A stretch of 64,000 nt of DNA from ZC4RG17 sp036380875 (GTDB lineage: Bacteria > Actinomycetota > Acidimicrobiia > Spongiisociales > ZC4RG35), in assembly GCA_036380875.1 (NCBI GenBank), contig DASVDX010000101.1, positions 1-64,000 of the forward strand, written 5' to 3'. Below the pieces are notes generated by a model. That model had not been told where the DNA came from. It was given only the letters and a program-made list of their open reading frames with translations, and did no database searches. The position numbers and the translations under genes are program-made. Below, one piece after another: positions 24,821 through 31,858 of this stretch (its first letter is position 1; every line of letters begins with the position of its first letter).

Positions 24821-26334
24821 CCGAACTCGATCCCCTGGGCGAGGGGCAGGTCGTCGCCCCAGTTGATCGTGGTGGTCTGACGGCGCATGTACGCCTTCCA
24901 GGAGTCGGATCCGGCTTCGCGGCCGCCGCCGGTGTCTTTCTCACCGCCGAAGGCGCCGCCGATCTCGGCGCCCGAGGTGCCGATGTTCACGTTGGCGATT
25001 CCGCAGTCGGAGCCGGTGGCCGAAAGGAACCGCTCGGCGTTCTTGAGGGACTGCGTGAAGATCGCCGACGACAGGCCCTGGGCCACGCCGTTCTGGATCT
25101 CGATCGCCTCATCGAGCGTGTCGAACTCGATGACCCACAGGATCGGGGCGAACGTCTCCTCCTGGACGATCGCGGCGTCCTTGCCGATGCGGGCGATCGT
25201 GGGCTCGACGAAGTACCCGGGCCGGTCCAGCGCCTTGCCGCCGTAGACGACCTGGGCGCCCTGGTCCCGAGCGGTCTCCAGCGCCTCCATCATCTGCTCC
25301 ACTGCCGCCTGGCTGACCAGCGGCCCCATCAGGGTCCCTTCCTCGAGCGGGTCGCCGATCCGAACCTGGCTGTAGGCGTCCTTCAGGCGGTCGACGAACT
25401 TGTCGGCGATCGCACGATGGACGAGCAGACGACGCAGGGTGGTGCAACGCTGACCGGCAGTGCCCACCGCAGCGAAGAGGACGGCGCGGATCGCCAGCTC
25501 GAGGTCGGCGTCGTCCATCACGATGATGGCGTTGTTGCCACCGAGCTCGAGGACCGTGCGACCCATGCGAGCGGCGACCTTGGGACCGACGATCTTGCCC
25601 ATCCGGGTCGACCCGGTAGCCGAGATCAGCGGGAGGCGCCGGTCGTTGACCATGGCCTCACCTACCACGTCCCCGGTGCCCGCCACCAGGTTGAACACAC
25701 CCTCATAGCCACTGCCGGACATCACCTCGTTGCAGATGCGAGTCACCGCCACCGCGGTCAGCGGCGTCCGCTCCGACGGCTTCCACAGGATCGGGTCGCC
25801 GCAGACCGCGGCGATGGCGGCATTCCACGACCACACCGCCACCGGGAAGTTGAAGGCGGTGATGACTCCGATAGGGCCGAGCGGATGCCACTGCTCGTAC
25901 ATCCGGTGATTGGGACGCTCCGAAGCCATCGTCTTGCCGTAGAGCTGCCGCGACAGACCGACGGCGAAGTCGCAGATGTCGATCATCTCCTGGACCTCGC
26001 CGATTCCTTCCGGAAGGATCTTGCCCACCTCGAGGCTGACGAGGGCACCCAGCTCTTCTCGCCGGTCACGCAGGGCGTTGCCGATCTGACGCACGTACTC
26101 GCCCCGCCGGGGAGCGGGCAAGGTCCGCCACCGCTGGAACGCCTCCACCGAAGACGACACCGCCGCCTCGTAGTCGTCGGGGCCGGCGAGGCTCACCCGG
26201 GCCAGCACCTCCCCGGTCGTGGGGTTGGGGATCTCGACGACGCCCCCGCTTCCCTGCCGCCACTCACCAGCGATAGAGACACCGGCGACGGTGTCGTCTG
26301 TGGCGAGATCGAAAGCTTCCAATATCTCGCTCAT
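24817..26334 (-). CDS. ALDH7-type aldehyde dehydrogenase (aminoadipate-semialdehyde / piperideine-6-carboxylate dehydrogenase-like)
   Basis: 505 residues. ALDH7 hallmarks: WHPLGPIGVITAFNFPVAVW, catalytic Glu in TVLELGGNNAIIV, catalytic Cys in GTAGQRCTTLRRLLVH, QEETFAPILWV, and the C-terminal NIGTSGAEIGGAFGGEKDTG. GNNA plus QRCTTLRR separates this group from ordinary ALDHs. The family oxidises alpha-aminoadipate semialdehyde in lysine breakdown. Its start overlaps the RidA stop (ATGA); RidA clears reactive enamines, a sensible partner for amino acid catabolism. No lysine aminotransferase is nearby, so the substrate is tentative. Confidence 0.88.
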   Translation of the reverse strand: MSEILEAFDLATDDTVAGVSIAGEWRQGSGGVVEIPNPTTGEVLARVSLAGPDDYEAAVSSSVEAFQRWRTLPAPRRGEYVRQIGNALRDRREELGALVSLEVGKILPEGIGEVQEMIDICDFAVGLSRQLYGKTMASERPNHRMYEQWHPLGPIGVITAFNFPVAVWSWNAAIAAVCGDPILWKPSERTPLTAVAVTRICNEVMSGSGYEGVFNLVAGTGDVVGEAMVNDRRLPLISATGSTRMGKIVGPKVAARMGRTVLELGGNNAIIVMDDADLELAIRAVLFAAVGTAGQRCTTLRRLLVHRAIADKFVDRLKDAYSQVRIGDPLEEGTLMGPLVSQAAVEQMMEALETARDQGAQVVYGGKALDRPGYFVEPTIARIGKDAAIVQEETFAPILWVIEFDTLDEAIEIQNGVAQGLSSAIFTQSLKNAERFLSATGSDCGIANVNIGTSGAEIGGAFGGEKDTGGGREAGSDSWKAYMRRQTTTINWGDDLPLAQGIEFG

Positions 26335-26729
26335 CGACTCTCCTCTGTAGCGCGTTTGGCGGCGACTACTTCGATCTCTATCAGAAACCCGCCAGGGAGG
26401 GCCCCGGCCTGGACGGCCGACCTGGCGGGCGGGTGTTCACCGAAGTAGTCGGCGTAGATCTCGTTCACCTTCGGGTAGTCGGCGATGTCAGCGAGGAAGA
26501 TCGTTGTCTTGACCACGTCCTTGTATCCCAAGCCGACGTCACCGAGGATCAATCCGATGTTGTCGAGGACACGTCGCGTTTGGGCCTCGATGTCGTCGGG
26601 GGCACGTTCTCCGGTCTGCGGGTCGAAGGCGACCTGACCGGACAGGAACACGAATCCTCCCGCCTCCACCGCTACCGAATACGGCCCGATCGCCGCCGGT
26701 GCCGATGGGGTATCGAGGATCTCGGGCAC
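26331..26729 (-). CDS. RidA-family enamine/imine deaminase
   Basis: 132 residues from GTG 26729, chosen because AAAGGAGG lies 8 nt upstream and the protein then starts as RidA does (ILDTPSAPAAIGPYSVAVEAG). Other family features: FLSGQVAFDPQTG, QTRRVLDNIGLIL, VVKTTIFLADIADYPKVNEIY and the C-terminal RSAVQAGALPGGFLIEIEVVA with the catalytic Arg. RidA hydrolyses reactive 2-aminoacrylate-type intermediates from PLP enzymes. It is the first gene of the four-gene reverse unit. Confidence 0.9.
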   Translation of the reverse strand: MPEILDTPSAPAAIGPYSVAVEAGGFVFLSGQVAFDPQTGERAPDDIEAQTRRVLDNIGLILGDVGLGYKDVVKTTIFLADIADYPKVNEIYADYFGEHPPARSAVQAGALPGGFLIEIEVVAAKRATEESR

Positions 26730-26764
26730 GGGTAGAAGCCTCCTTTGGGACTGAGCCAAAGGCT

Positions 26765-26830
26765 AACCGGCAGACGGCAGTCGTCAGTCGGCACACGGCA
26801 GCGGTACGTGGTAGGTGGCAGCCGAAGCTG
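26765..26830. repeat. Short degenerate CGGCA-rich tandem-like sequence
   Basis: The erpA-ridA gap holds closely spaced variants of one motif: CGGCAGACGGCAG, GTCGGCACACGGCAG, and GGTGGCAGCCG. No open frame or stable hairpin explains it. It may be a decayed intergenic repeat. It is also upstream of the RidA unit's ribosome site. Confidence 0.3.
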
Positions 26831-26902
26831 ACGCGATACGCCTGCAGTCCGGGACCGAAGACCGCGTGACCAGCGTCGTGGGTTGGCGCTGCCGAGTGCC
26901 GA

Positions 26903-27265
26903 CTAGGAGAAGCTGTTGCCGCAGCCGCAGGTGCGGGAGACGTTGGGGTTGTCGATCGAGAACCCCGCACCCATCAGGCCATCGCTGAAGTCGAGCGTCG
27001 AACCGCGCAGCATCTCCGCCGACTGCGGGTCCACGACCACCCGCACGTCGCCGAACTCCTCGACGATGTCGGTGTCGTCGATCTGGCTGTCGAAGAAGAG
27101 CTCGTAGGAAAACCCCGAGCAACCGCCGGGGCGCACGGCCATCCGCAACGCCAGACCGGGCTCGTTCTCGGCCGCCAGCAGTTCACCGACCTTGGCGACA
27201 GCGGCGTCGGTCAGCATCACGGTCTTCTGGGGCCGGTTCGACTTGATGGACAGGAGTTGGGTCAT
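26903..27265 (-). CDS. erpA: Iron-sulfur cluster insertion/A-type carrier protein (ErpA/IscA-like)
   Basis: 120 residues. A-type carrier features: LTDAAVAKVGELLAAE, LRMAVRPGGCSGFSYELFFD with the first ligand Cys, and the C-terminal SRTCGCGNSF supplying the other two. Such proteins hand Fe-S clusters to apo-enzymes. The start at 27265 gives a normal length, although no clear ribosome site is visible; an internal ATG (MLTDAAV) is possible. It is divergent from mrp, another Fe-S factor, with an 81-bp shared promoter region. Confidence 0.9.
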   Translation of the reverse strand: MTQLLSIKSNRPQKTVMLTDAAVAKVGELLAAENEPGLALRMAVRPGGCSGFSYELFFDSQIDDTDIVEEFGDVRVVVDPQSAEMLRGSTLDFSDGLMGAGFSIDNPNVSRTCGCGNSFS

Positions 27266-27346
27266 GAGTGTGCGCTCGCGGATAGAGGTCGGTTCCCGGT
27301 GCCCAAGTATAAGGGATATCGTGGAAATCCCACTCCCCGAGGAGAG

Positions 27347-28501
27347 ATGGCTACCGCCGAAGAGATCTACAAGGCGCTCGAAGGGGTGAACGACCCCGAA
27401 CTGGGCGGCAACATCGTCGATCTGGGCATGGTCACTTCGGTCGACGTGGACGAACGCGGCGTGGCCACGATCGGAATCGCCCTCACCATCGCCGAGTGCC
27501 CGATGCGCAACCAGATAGAGAACGACACGGTGCGCCGCATCAAGGGCATGCCCGGGATCACCGACGTGGTCGTGAACACCACGGCTATGACCAAGACGCA
27601 ACGGGCCGAGCTGATGAGCCGGGCCCGGCGCTGGGCGAGAGAGAACGCCCAGCCGACCAACGTCGCTCCCACCACCCGCGTGGTGGCTGTCGCTTCCGGA
27701 AAGGGAGGGGTCGGCAAGTCTTCGGTGAGCGTGAACCTGGCGCTCGCCCTCCGCTCTCGGGGTTTCGAGGTCGGCCTCCTCGACGCTGACATCTGGGGGT
27801 TCTCGATTCCCCGGATGTTGGGCGCCCAGGGCCCGCTAACCGCCGACGACGAAACCCGCCTCATCCAACCCGCCATCGCTCACGGCATCTCGGTCGTCTC
27901 CACCGGGTTGATCATCGAATCCGAAGAGACGGCACTGATGTGGCGCGGCCTGATGCTCTCCAAGGCGGTCGAGCAGTTCCTCACTCAGGTGGAATGGGGC
28001 GACCTCGACTATCTCGTCATCGACCTGCCCCCGGGCACCGGTGACGTCCAGATGGCTCTCGCCCGCCTCTTGCCGCAGGCCGAGATGCTGGTGATCACGA
28101 CACCGCAGAAAGCCGCTCAGAAGGTGGCAGTCCGAGTCGCCGACATGGCGCGCCGCTCGCACATGCCGATCGTCGGGGTGATCGAGAACATGTCCGGATT
28201 CGAATGCGCCCACGGCGAACGCTACGACCTGTTCGGAACGGGCGGAGGATCGGAACTGGCGGAGACCATCAACGCTCCCCTGCTCGGCCAGATTCCCCTC
28301 GATGCGGCGGTGGTGCGCGGCGGCGACGAGGGAGAGCCGGTGGTGCTGGATGCGGAACCGGGGCCCGCCGGCAGGGCCTTCCTCGCCCTCGCCCACCGTC
28401 TCGTGGAGGTCATGCCGCCCGCCGCCGACGAGACCTGCACCGGTCGGATCGCCAAGCTCATCGCCCAACTCGACGACGACATGGCGGCCGCCAGCGGCTG
28501 A
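27347..28501 (+). CDS. mrp: Mrp/ApbC/NBP35-family Fe-S carrier ATPase
   Basis: 384 residues from ATG 27347 (GAGGAGAG just upstream; TATAAG at 27308 could be the -10 box). An N-terminal DUF59/MIP18 domain (EIYKALEGVNDPELGGNIVDLGM) is joined to a MinD-type P-loop domain (deviant Walker A ASGKGGVGKSSVSVNLA, LLDADIWGFSIPRMLG, VIDLPPGTGDVQMAL). The usual C-terminal CxxC is reduced to one Cys (GFECAHGERY). Family role: ATP-dependent Fe-S cluster carrier. The divergent erpA-like gene supports this. Confidence 0.93.
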   Translation: MATAEEIYKALEGVNDPELGGNIVDLGMVTSVDVDERGVATIGIALTIAECPMRNQIENDTVRRIKGMPGITDVVVNTTAMTKTQRAELMSRARRWARENAQPTNVAPTTRVVAVASGKGGVGKSSVSVNLALALRSRGFEVGLLDADIWGFSIPRMLGAQGPLTADDETRLIQPAIAHGISVVSTGLIIESEETALMWRGLMLSKAVEQFLTQVEWGDLDYLVIDLPPGTGDVQMALARLLPQAEMLVITTPQKAAQKVAVRVADMARRSHMPIVGVIENMSGFECAHGERYDLFGTGGGSELAETINAPLLGQIPLDAAVVRGGDEGEPVVLDAEPGPAGRAFLALAHRLVEVMPPAADETCTGRIAKLIAQLDDDMAAASG

Positions 28502-28541
28502 TCAGGCCGCTCGGCCCAGTGACTAGTCACTTCGGGCTATT

Positions 28542-28556
28542 CCAGAATCCATCTGG
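28542..28556. promoter_or_regulatory. Palindrome CCAGA-N5-TCTGG upstream of the 6C RNA (copy 1)
   Basis: CCAGAATCCATCTGG: two inverted 5-nt arms. It shares its arms and 15-bp length with the site at 28605-28619, 63 bp away centre to centre (about six helical turns). Both lie between mrp and the 6C RNA. Probably a regulator or sigma-control site; the regulator is unknown. Confidence 0.4.
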
Positions 28557-28604
28557 TGCTATCGCAATCGAACAGCATTATTTGTGTCGAACGTGCCCAA
28601 GGGT

Positions 28605-28619
28605 CCAGATGGCATCTGG
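28605..28619. promoter_or_regulatory. Palindrome CCAGAT-GGC-ATCTGG upstream of the 6C RNA (copy 2)
   Basis: CCAGATGGCATCTGG is a perfect 6-bp inverted repeat with a 3-nt centre, the better of the two copies. It lies about 50-65 nt before the first hairpin of the RNA, in the expected promoter area. Confidence 0.45.
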
Positions 28620-28671
28620 AAACGGGCGGTGCCATGGGAGGCAACCATGTCGGATGGCTCGGGAGGCACAT

Positions 28672-28790
28672 CCGACGAGGTCCTTCGGAGCCCTGTTCCC
28701 CCCGGGGCTCCGAAGCAGCACGAGGATCTGTTTTCCCCCGCAGACCCTCGTCGAACCGGGCGGCTCGCAAGAGCCGCCCGGTACCTTTTT
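28672..28790 (+). ncRNA. 6C-type actinobacterial small RNA
   Basis: Two adjacent hairpins carry C-runs in their loops. Hairpin 1 has an 11-bp perfect stem (28683-28693 with 28705-28715) and loop TGTTCCCCCCG with six C. Hairpin 2 has a 10-bp stem with one mismatch (28721-28730 with 28741-28750) and loop TTTTCCCCCG with five C. A terminator follows at once. This is the defining layout of the 6C RNA family of Actinobacteria (the mycobacterial B11 RNA is a member), whose loop cytosines pair with G-rich target mRNAs. CGACGAGG (28673-28680) can also pair with CCTCGTCG (28746-28753), an alternative fold competing with hairpin 2. The 5' end is a guess. Confidence 0.82.
28756..28790 (+). terminator. 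Rho-independent terminator of the 6C RNA
   Basis: An 11-bp perfect GC-rich stem (28756-28766 with 28771-28781), GCAA tetraloop, then TACC and five T. It ends the 6C RNA and may also act on the convergent M23 peptidase transcript. Confidence 0.9.
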
Positions 28791-28807
28791 GCCGACCGGT
28801 CAGCGGA

Positions 28808-29968
28808 TCAGCAGAGGCTCCGGACGAGGGGATAGGGGTTGACCGCTCCCCCGCCGCCGGGGTGGTACTCGAAGTGGAGGTGGGGATAGGCAGCCGAGGC
28901 GTTGCCGGTGCTGCCCACGTACCCGATGATCTGGCCCGCCGTCACGGACACGCCGCTCGATATGCCGTCGGCGATGCCGTCGAGATGGGCGTAGTAGAAG
29001 CTGTCTCCCGCATTGGAGCGCATCCAGATCGTGATTCCGCCCAGGGCGCTTCCCGATCCGGTACGGGTGATCGTGCCGTCGTAGATCGCCGCCACCGGCG
29101 TACCCCGGGCAGCCATCATGTCGACCCCCTGGTGGCCGCGGCCACCCGAACGCGCCGCTCCCCAGCTGTCCACGAACGACACCGGACCTTGCACGGGGCA
29201 TGCCGCCCCGCCTCCGCCCGAAGGCGGCGGCGGTGGTTCGGGGGCTGGCGGTGAGTCGTTGCCCGAGTCGTCGGACCCGCCGTCGTCGGGCTGAGGCGAA
29301 TCGTTTCCTGAGGGCTGCGTGGTAGTCGTGGTGCTCGTGGCCGCCGCCAGTCGCGCCGCCTCTTCTCGGCGCCGGCGCTCCTCCTCTTCTCTCCGCCGAC
29401 GCTCCTCTTCCTCACGGCGGCGCTGCTCGACGAGCAGCTGATAGTCCGCCGAGGCCGCAGTGAGCACAGCCTCGGCTTCGGCGGCGAGAGCTGCCAGTTC
29501 CTCTGTCACCTGCGCCTGTTCGGCCCGGGCCTGGTCGAGACGTTCGGTTTGGCGCTCCAGTTCGGCGCGGGTCGCTTTCAGATTGGCGATCGAAGCGTCC
29601 TCGATGCCGGTCACCCGGCGTAGATACTCGAGCCCTGCCGTGGCGGTGTCCTCGGAGCCCAGCATCGCCACCAACGCCACGGACGAGGTGGAGCCCATGT
29701 ACATCTCCACGGCGAGTTGCTCCACGTCCACCTGCGCTTCTTCGAGGCGCACCTGGGTACGCTCGATCGCCGAGGTGAGATTGGCGATCTCGTCCTCGAG
29801 TTGGACTTGACGGACGTAGGCGTCTTCGAGTTGACGGGCGATCGAATCGGCTTTCGCCTGCGCCTCTCGCACCCGCTCTTCGGCACGTTCGAGATCGGCT
29901 TCGGTGACGGCGCCGTACGCCGGCACGGCGAGGAGCATCAAGAGGACGGCGGCCAGCACGCGTCTCAT
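28808..29968 (-). CDS. Secreted M23-family metallopeptidase with coiled-coil (EnvC/NlpD-like)
   Basis: 386 residues. Signal peptide (VLAAVLLMLLAVPAYG), long coiled coil at about 22-215 ending in a Glu/Arg-rich stretch (RREEEERRRREEEE), then a Thr/Pro/Gly linker, then the M23 domain with zinc residues in GHQGVDMMA and YPHLHFEYHPGG. M23 enzymes cut peptidoglycan cross-links; with such coiled coils they may instead regulate amidases in cell division. The catalytic His residues are retained, so it could be active. It is the last gene of the FxsA-NUDIX-MBL unit, overlapping the MBL gene by 4 nt. Confidence 0.9.
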   Translation of the reverse strand: MRRVLAAVLLMLLAVPAYGAVTEADLERAEERVREAQAKADSIARQLEDAYVRQVQLEDEIANLTSAIERTQVRLEEAQVDVEQLAVEMYMGSTSSVALVAMLGSEDTATAGLEYLRRVTGIEDASIANLKATRAELERQTERLDQARAEQAQVTEELAALAAEAEAVLTAASADYQLLVEQRRREEEERRRREEEERRRREEAARLAAATSTTTTTQPSGNDSPQPDDGGSDDSGNDSPPAPEPPPPPSGGGGAACPVQGPVSFVDSWGAARSGGRGHQGVDMMAARGTPVAAIYDGTITRTGSGSALGGITIWMRSNAGDSFYYAHLDGIADGISSGVSVTAGQIIGYVGSTGNASAAYPHLHFEYHPGGGGAVNPYPLVRSLC

Positions 29969-30738
29969 GCGCTTCCCTCGGAGGAGATCTTCACTGTCTG
30001 TCCTTCGATGACCACCCTCCCGTCGTCCGCCAGTTTCTCGAGATGAGCCCTCACTGAGCGGGCCGCCAGGGGATGGAGAGAATGGTCGACGTCACGGTAG
30101 ACGACTGCCACGATGTCGGCGACAGAGGCGGCCCCATCTTCGACCGCCCGCAGGATTTCTCGCTCCCGCTGACGACGGTGGGCGACGTACCACTCGATCA
30201 CCTCGTTGGGGTTGGCCATGACCTCGCCATGGCCGGGATGGAGCGCCTCGAGGTCTAGACGGCGAAGACGTTCGAGCGACTCCAGATAGGGCGCCATTCT
30301 CTCGACCATCACCGACGAACCCCCCATGATGTGATCGCCGGTGAACAGTATCCGATCGACGAGGAAGCAGACGTGGTCGTCGGAGTGTCCAGGCGTGTGC
30401 ACGACCTGGATCTGCAGGTCGCCGACGCCGACCACCGACCCGTCCTCGAGGCGGAGGTCGGGATCGAAGCCGGGGCCCCGCTCGTAGCCGAAAGCAGGGA
30501 CACCGAGGTCGCGAGCGAGCGGGTTGGCGAGAGGGGCGTGATCCTCGTGGGTGTGGGTGACGAGCACCGCCTCGACATCGCGATCTCCCACCCTCTCCAT
30601 GATCGCCCTGGCGTGGGAGGCGTCGATCGGGCCGGGGTCGATGATCGCCACCGAGCCATCCGAGTCGAGGATCCAGGTGTTGGTGCCCGGGCCGGTGTAT
30701 GGGCTGGGGTTGGGAGCGAGCACTCGTTCGATCCTCAT
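29965..30738 (-). CDS. Metallo-beta-lactamase fold hydrolase (LACTB2-like)
   Basis: 257 residues. N-terminal LAPNPSPYTGPGTNTWIL is typical of the LACTB2/MBL-fold group, followed by the metal motif VTHTHEDHAP, then HTPGHSDDHVCFL, LFTGDHIMGGSS and LHPGHGEVM. A C-terminal winged-helix-like tail (LHPLAARSVRAHLEKLADDGRV) matches the family. Relatives are endoribonucleases or thioester hydrolases; the substrate here is unknown. It lies between NUDIX and M23 genes with 4-nt overlaps on both sides. Confidence 0.88.
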   Translation of the reverse strand: MRIERVLAPNPSPYTGPGTNTWILDSDGSVAIIDPGPIDASHARAIMERVGDRDVEAVLVTHTHEDHAPLANPLARDLGVPAFGYERGPGFDPDLRLEDGSVVGVGDLQIQVVHTPGHSDDHVCFLVDRILFTGDHIMGGSSVMVERMAPYLESLERLRRLDLEALHPGHGEVMANPNEVIEWYVAHRRQREREILRAVEDGAASVADIVAVVYRDVDHSLHPLAARSVRAHLEKLADDGRVVIEGQTVKISSEGSA

Positions 30739-31433
30739 GGCAGCTGGGCGGAGTCGGGGAGGCTGATGCGTATCTCAGAGCCGTCCTGCTCGATGATCGG
30801 TTCGACGAGCTCGACGCGGGCCCGTCCGGCCGCGTCCCACACGGAAGCGGGGTCGTCGAAGCCGACGAGCCACCGTAGATGGTGGAGGGTGGGAGTGATC
30901 ATCGGCCAGGTGGCGTCGTCGGCCCGCTCGAGCGCCAGGCGCGGCGACACCCAGCAGGCCTCGGCGGCTTCGATCGGATCCGGGTCGAGAGCGAGCCCCG
31001 GTGCGACCCGTGCTACGTAGAAGCGGGTGTCGAAGCGCACAGGCGCAGCCTCTGGTGTGACCCACCGGGAGACCAGCCGGAGCCGGCGCCCGTCGAGCAC
31101 CGCCCCCTGGCCGAGGACATGCTCGAAGATGGCCGCGCCAGAGCCGGGCACCGGCTCGGTGAGCGGGGGGTCGGTGATGGCCACGCCCACCTCTTCGATC
31201 GTCTCCCGCAACGCTGCCGCCCGCCACGGCAGGTCATCGGCGCCCTCGGGTATGGTCACCGCCGCCCGGGCCAGATCGCTTCGGTCTATGTCCTCGACCT
31301 TGCCTCCCGGGAACACCCACAGACCGCCGAAAAAGCCGCGCGCCACGCGCCGCAGCATCAGCACTTCGAGGTCTCCTTCGCCTTCCCGCAACACCAGGAC
31401 GGTTGCGGCAGGCCGTGCCGTTACACCCGCCAC
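30735..31433 (-). CDS. NUDIX hydrolase
   Basis: 232 residues from GTG 31433, overlapping fxsA by 13 nt. The Nudix box is present but stretched: VFPGGKVEDIDRSDL, then after an insert LRETIEEVGV with the metal-binding REXXEE core. The fold extends with VSRWVTPEAAPVRFDTRFYVA, resembling NUDT19-type CoA-diphosphatase relatives. Exact substrate not determinable. Confidence 0.85.
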   Translation of the reverse strand: MAGVTARPAATVLVLREGEGDLEVLMLRRVARGFFGGLWVFPGGKVEDIDRSDLARAAVTIPEGADDLPWRAAALRETIEEVGVAITDPPLTEPVPGSGAAIFEHVLGQGAVLDGRRLRLVSRWVTPEAAPVRFDTRFYVARVAPGLALDPDPIEAAEACWVSPRLALERADDATWPMITPTLHHLRWLVGFDDPASVWDAAGRARVELVEPIIEQDGSEIRISLPDSAQLP

Positions 31434-31813
31434 GCTTCCACGCGGGTGACCCGCGGAGCGAACCGTCGGCCGATCCAGCTAGCGAGCCGCGGCCTCAGCC
31501 ATCGGCGAACCGCGGGTATCAGGAGCAAACACCCGGTCAGGTCGGAGAGGTAGCCCGGCGTGATGAGCAAGACGCCGGCCGCCAGCAGCATCGCCCCGTG
31601 GGCGATCTCATCACTCGGGAACGATCCGAAAGAGAGACGCTCGCGGGCCGAGTGCCACACGTCGATGCCTTGGCGCTTGACCATCGTCGCTCCGAACACC
31701 CCGGTGATGAGGACTACGAGAAGTGTCCAACCCAGGCCGATGCGGCCCGTCGACCAGACGAGCAGAGCCATCTCGAGTAGGGGAAATCCAGCGAAGAAGA
31801 GGACCCGGACCAT
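31421..31813 (-). CDS. fxsA: FxsA-family membrane protein
   Basis: 130 residues with three or four hydrophobic segments: LFFAGFPLLEMALLVWSTGRIGLGWTLLVVLIT-type start, ATMVKRQG in the loop, and AAGVLLITPGYLSDLTGCLLLIPAVR, the conserved FxsA stretch. Named for suppressing phage T7 exclusion in E. coli when overproduced; its cellular role is unclear. First gene of the reverse operon, divergent from the ProA-like gene across only 45 bp. Confidence 0.9.
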   Translation of the reverse strand: MVRVLFFAGFPLLEMALLVWSTGRIGLGWTLLVVLITGVFGATMVKRQGIDVWHSARERLSFGSFPSDEIAHGAMLLAAGVLLITPGYLSDLTGCLLLIPAVRRWLRPRLASWIGRRFAPRVTRVEAWRV

Positions 31814-31858
31814 CTGCGCTGAGGGTACTTCCGCCAGTGGGCAAGCGGGGATTGAGAC

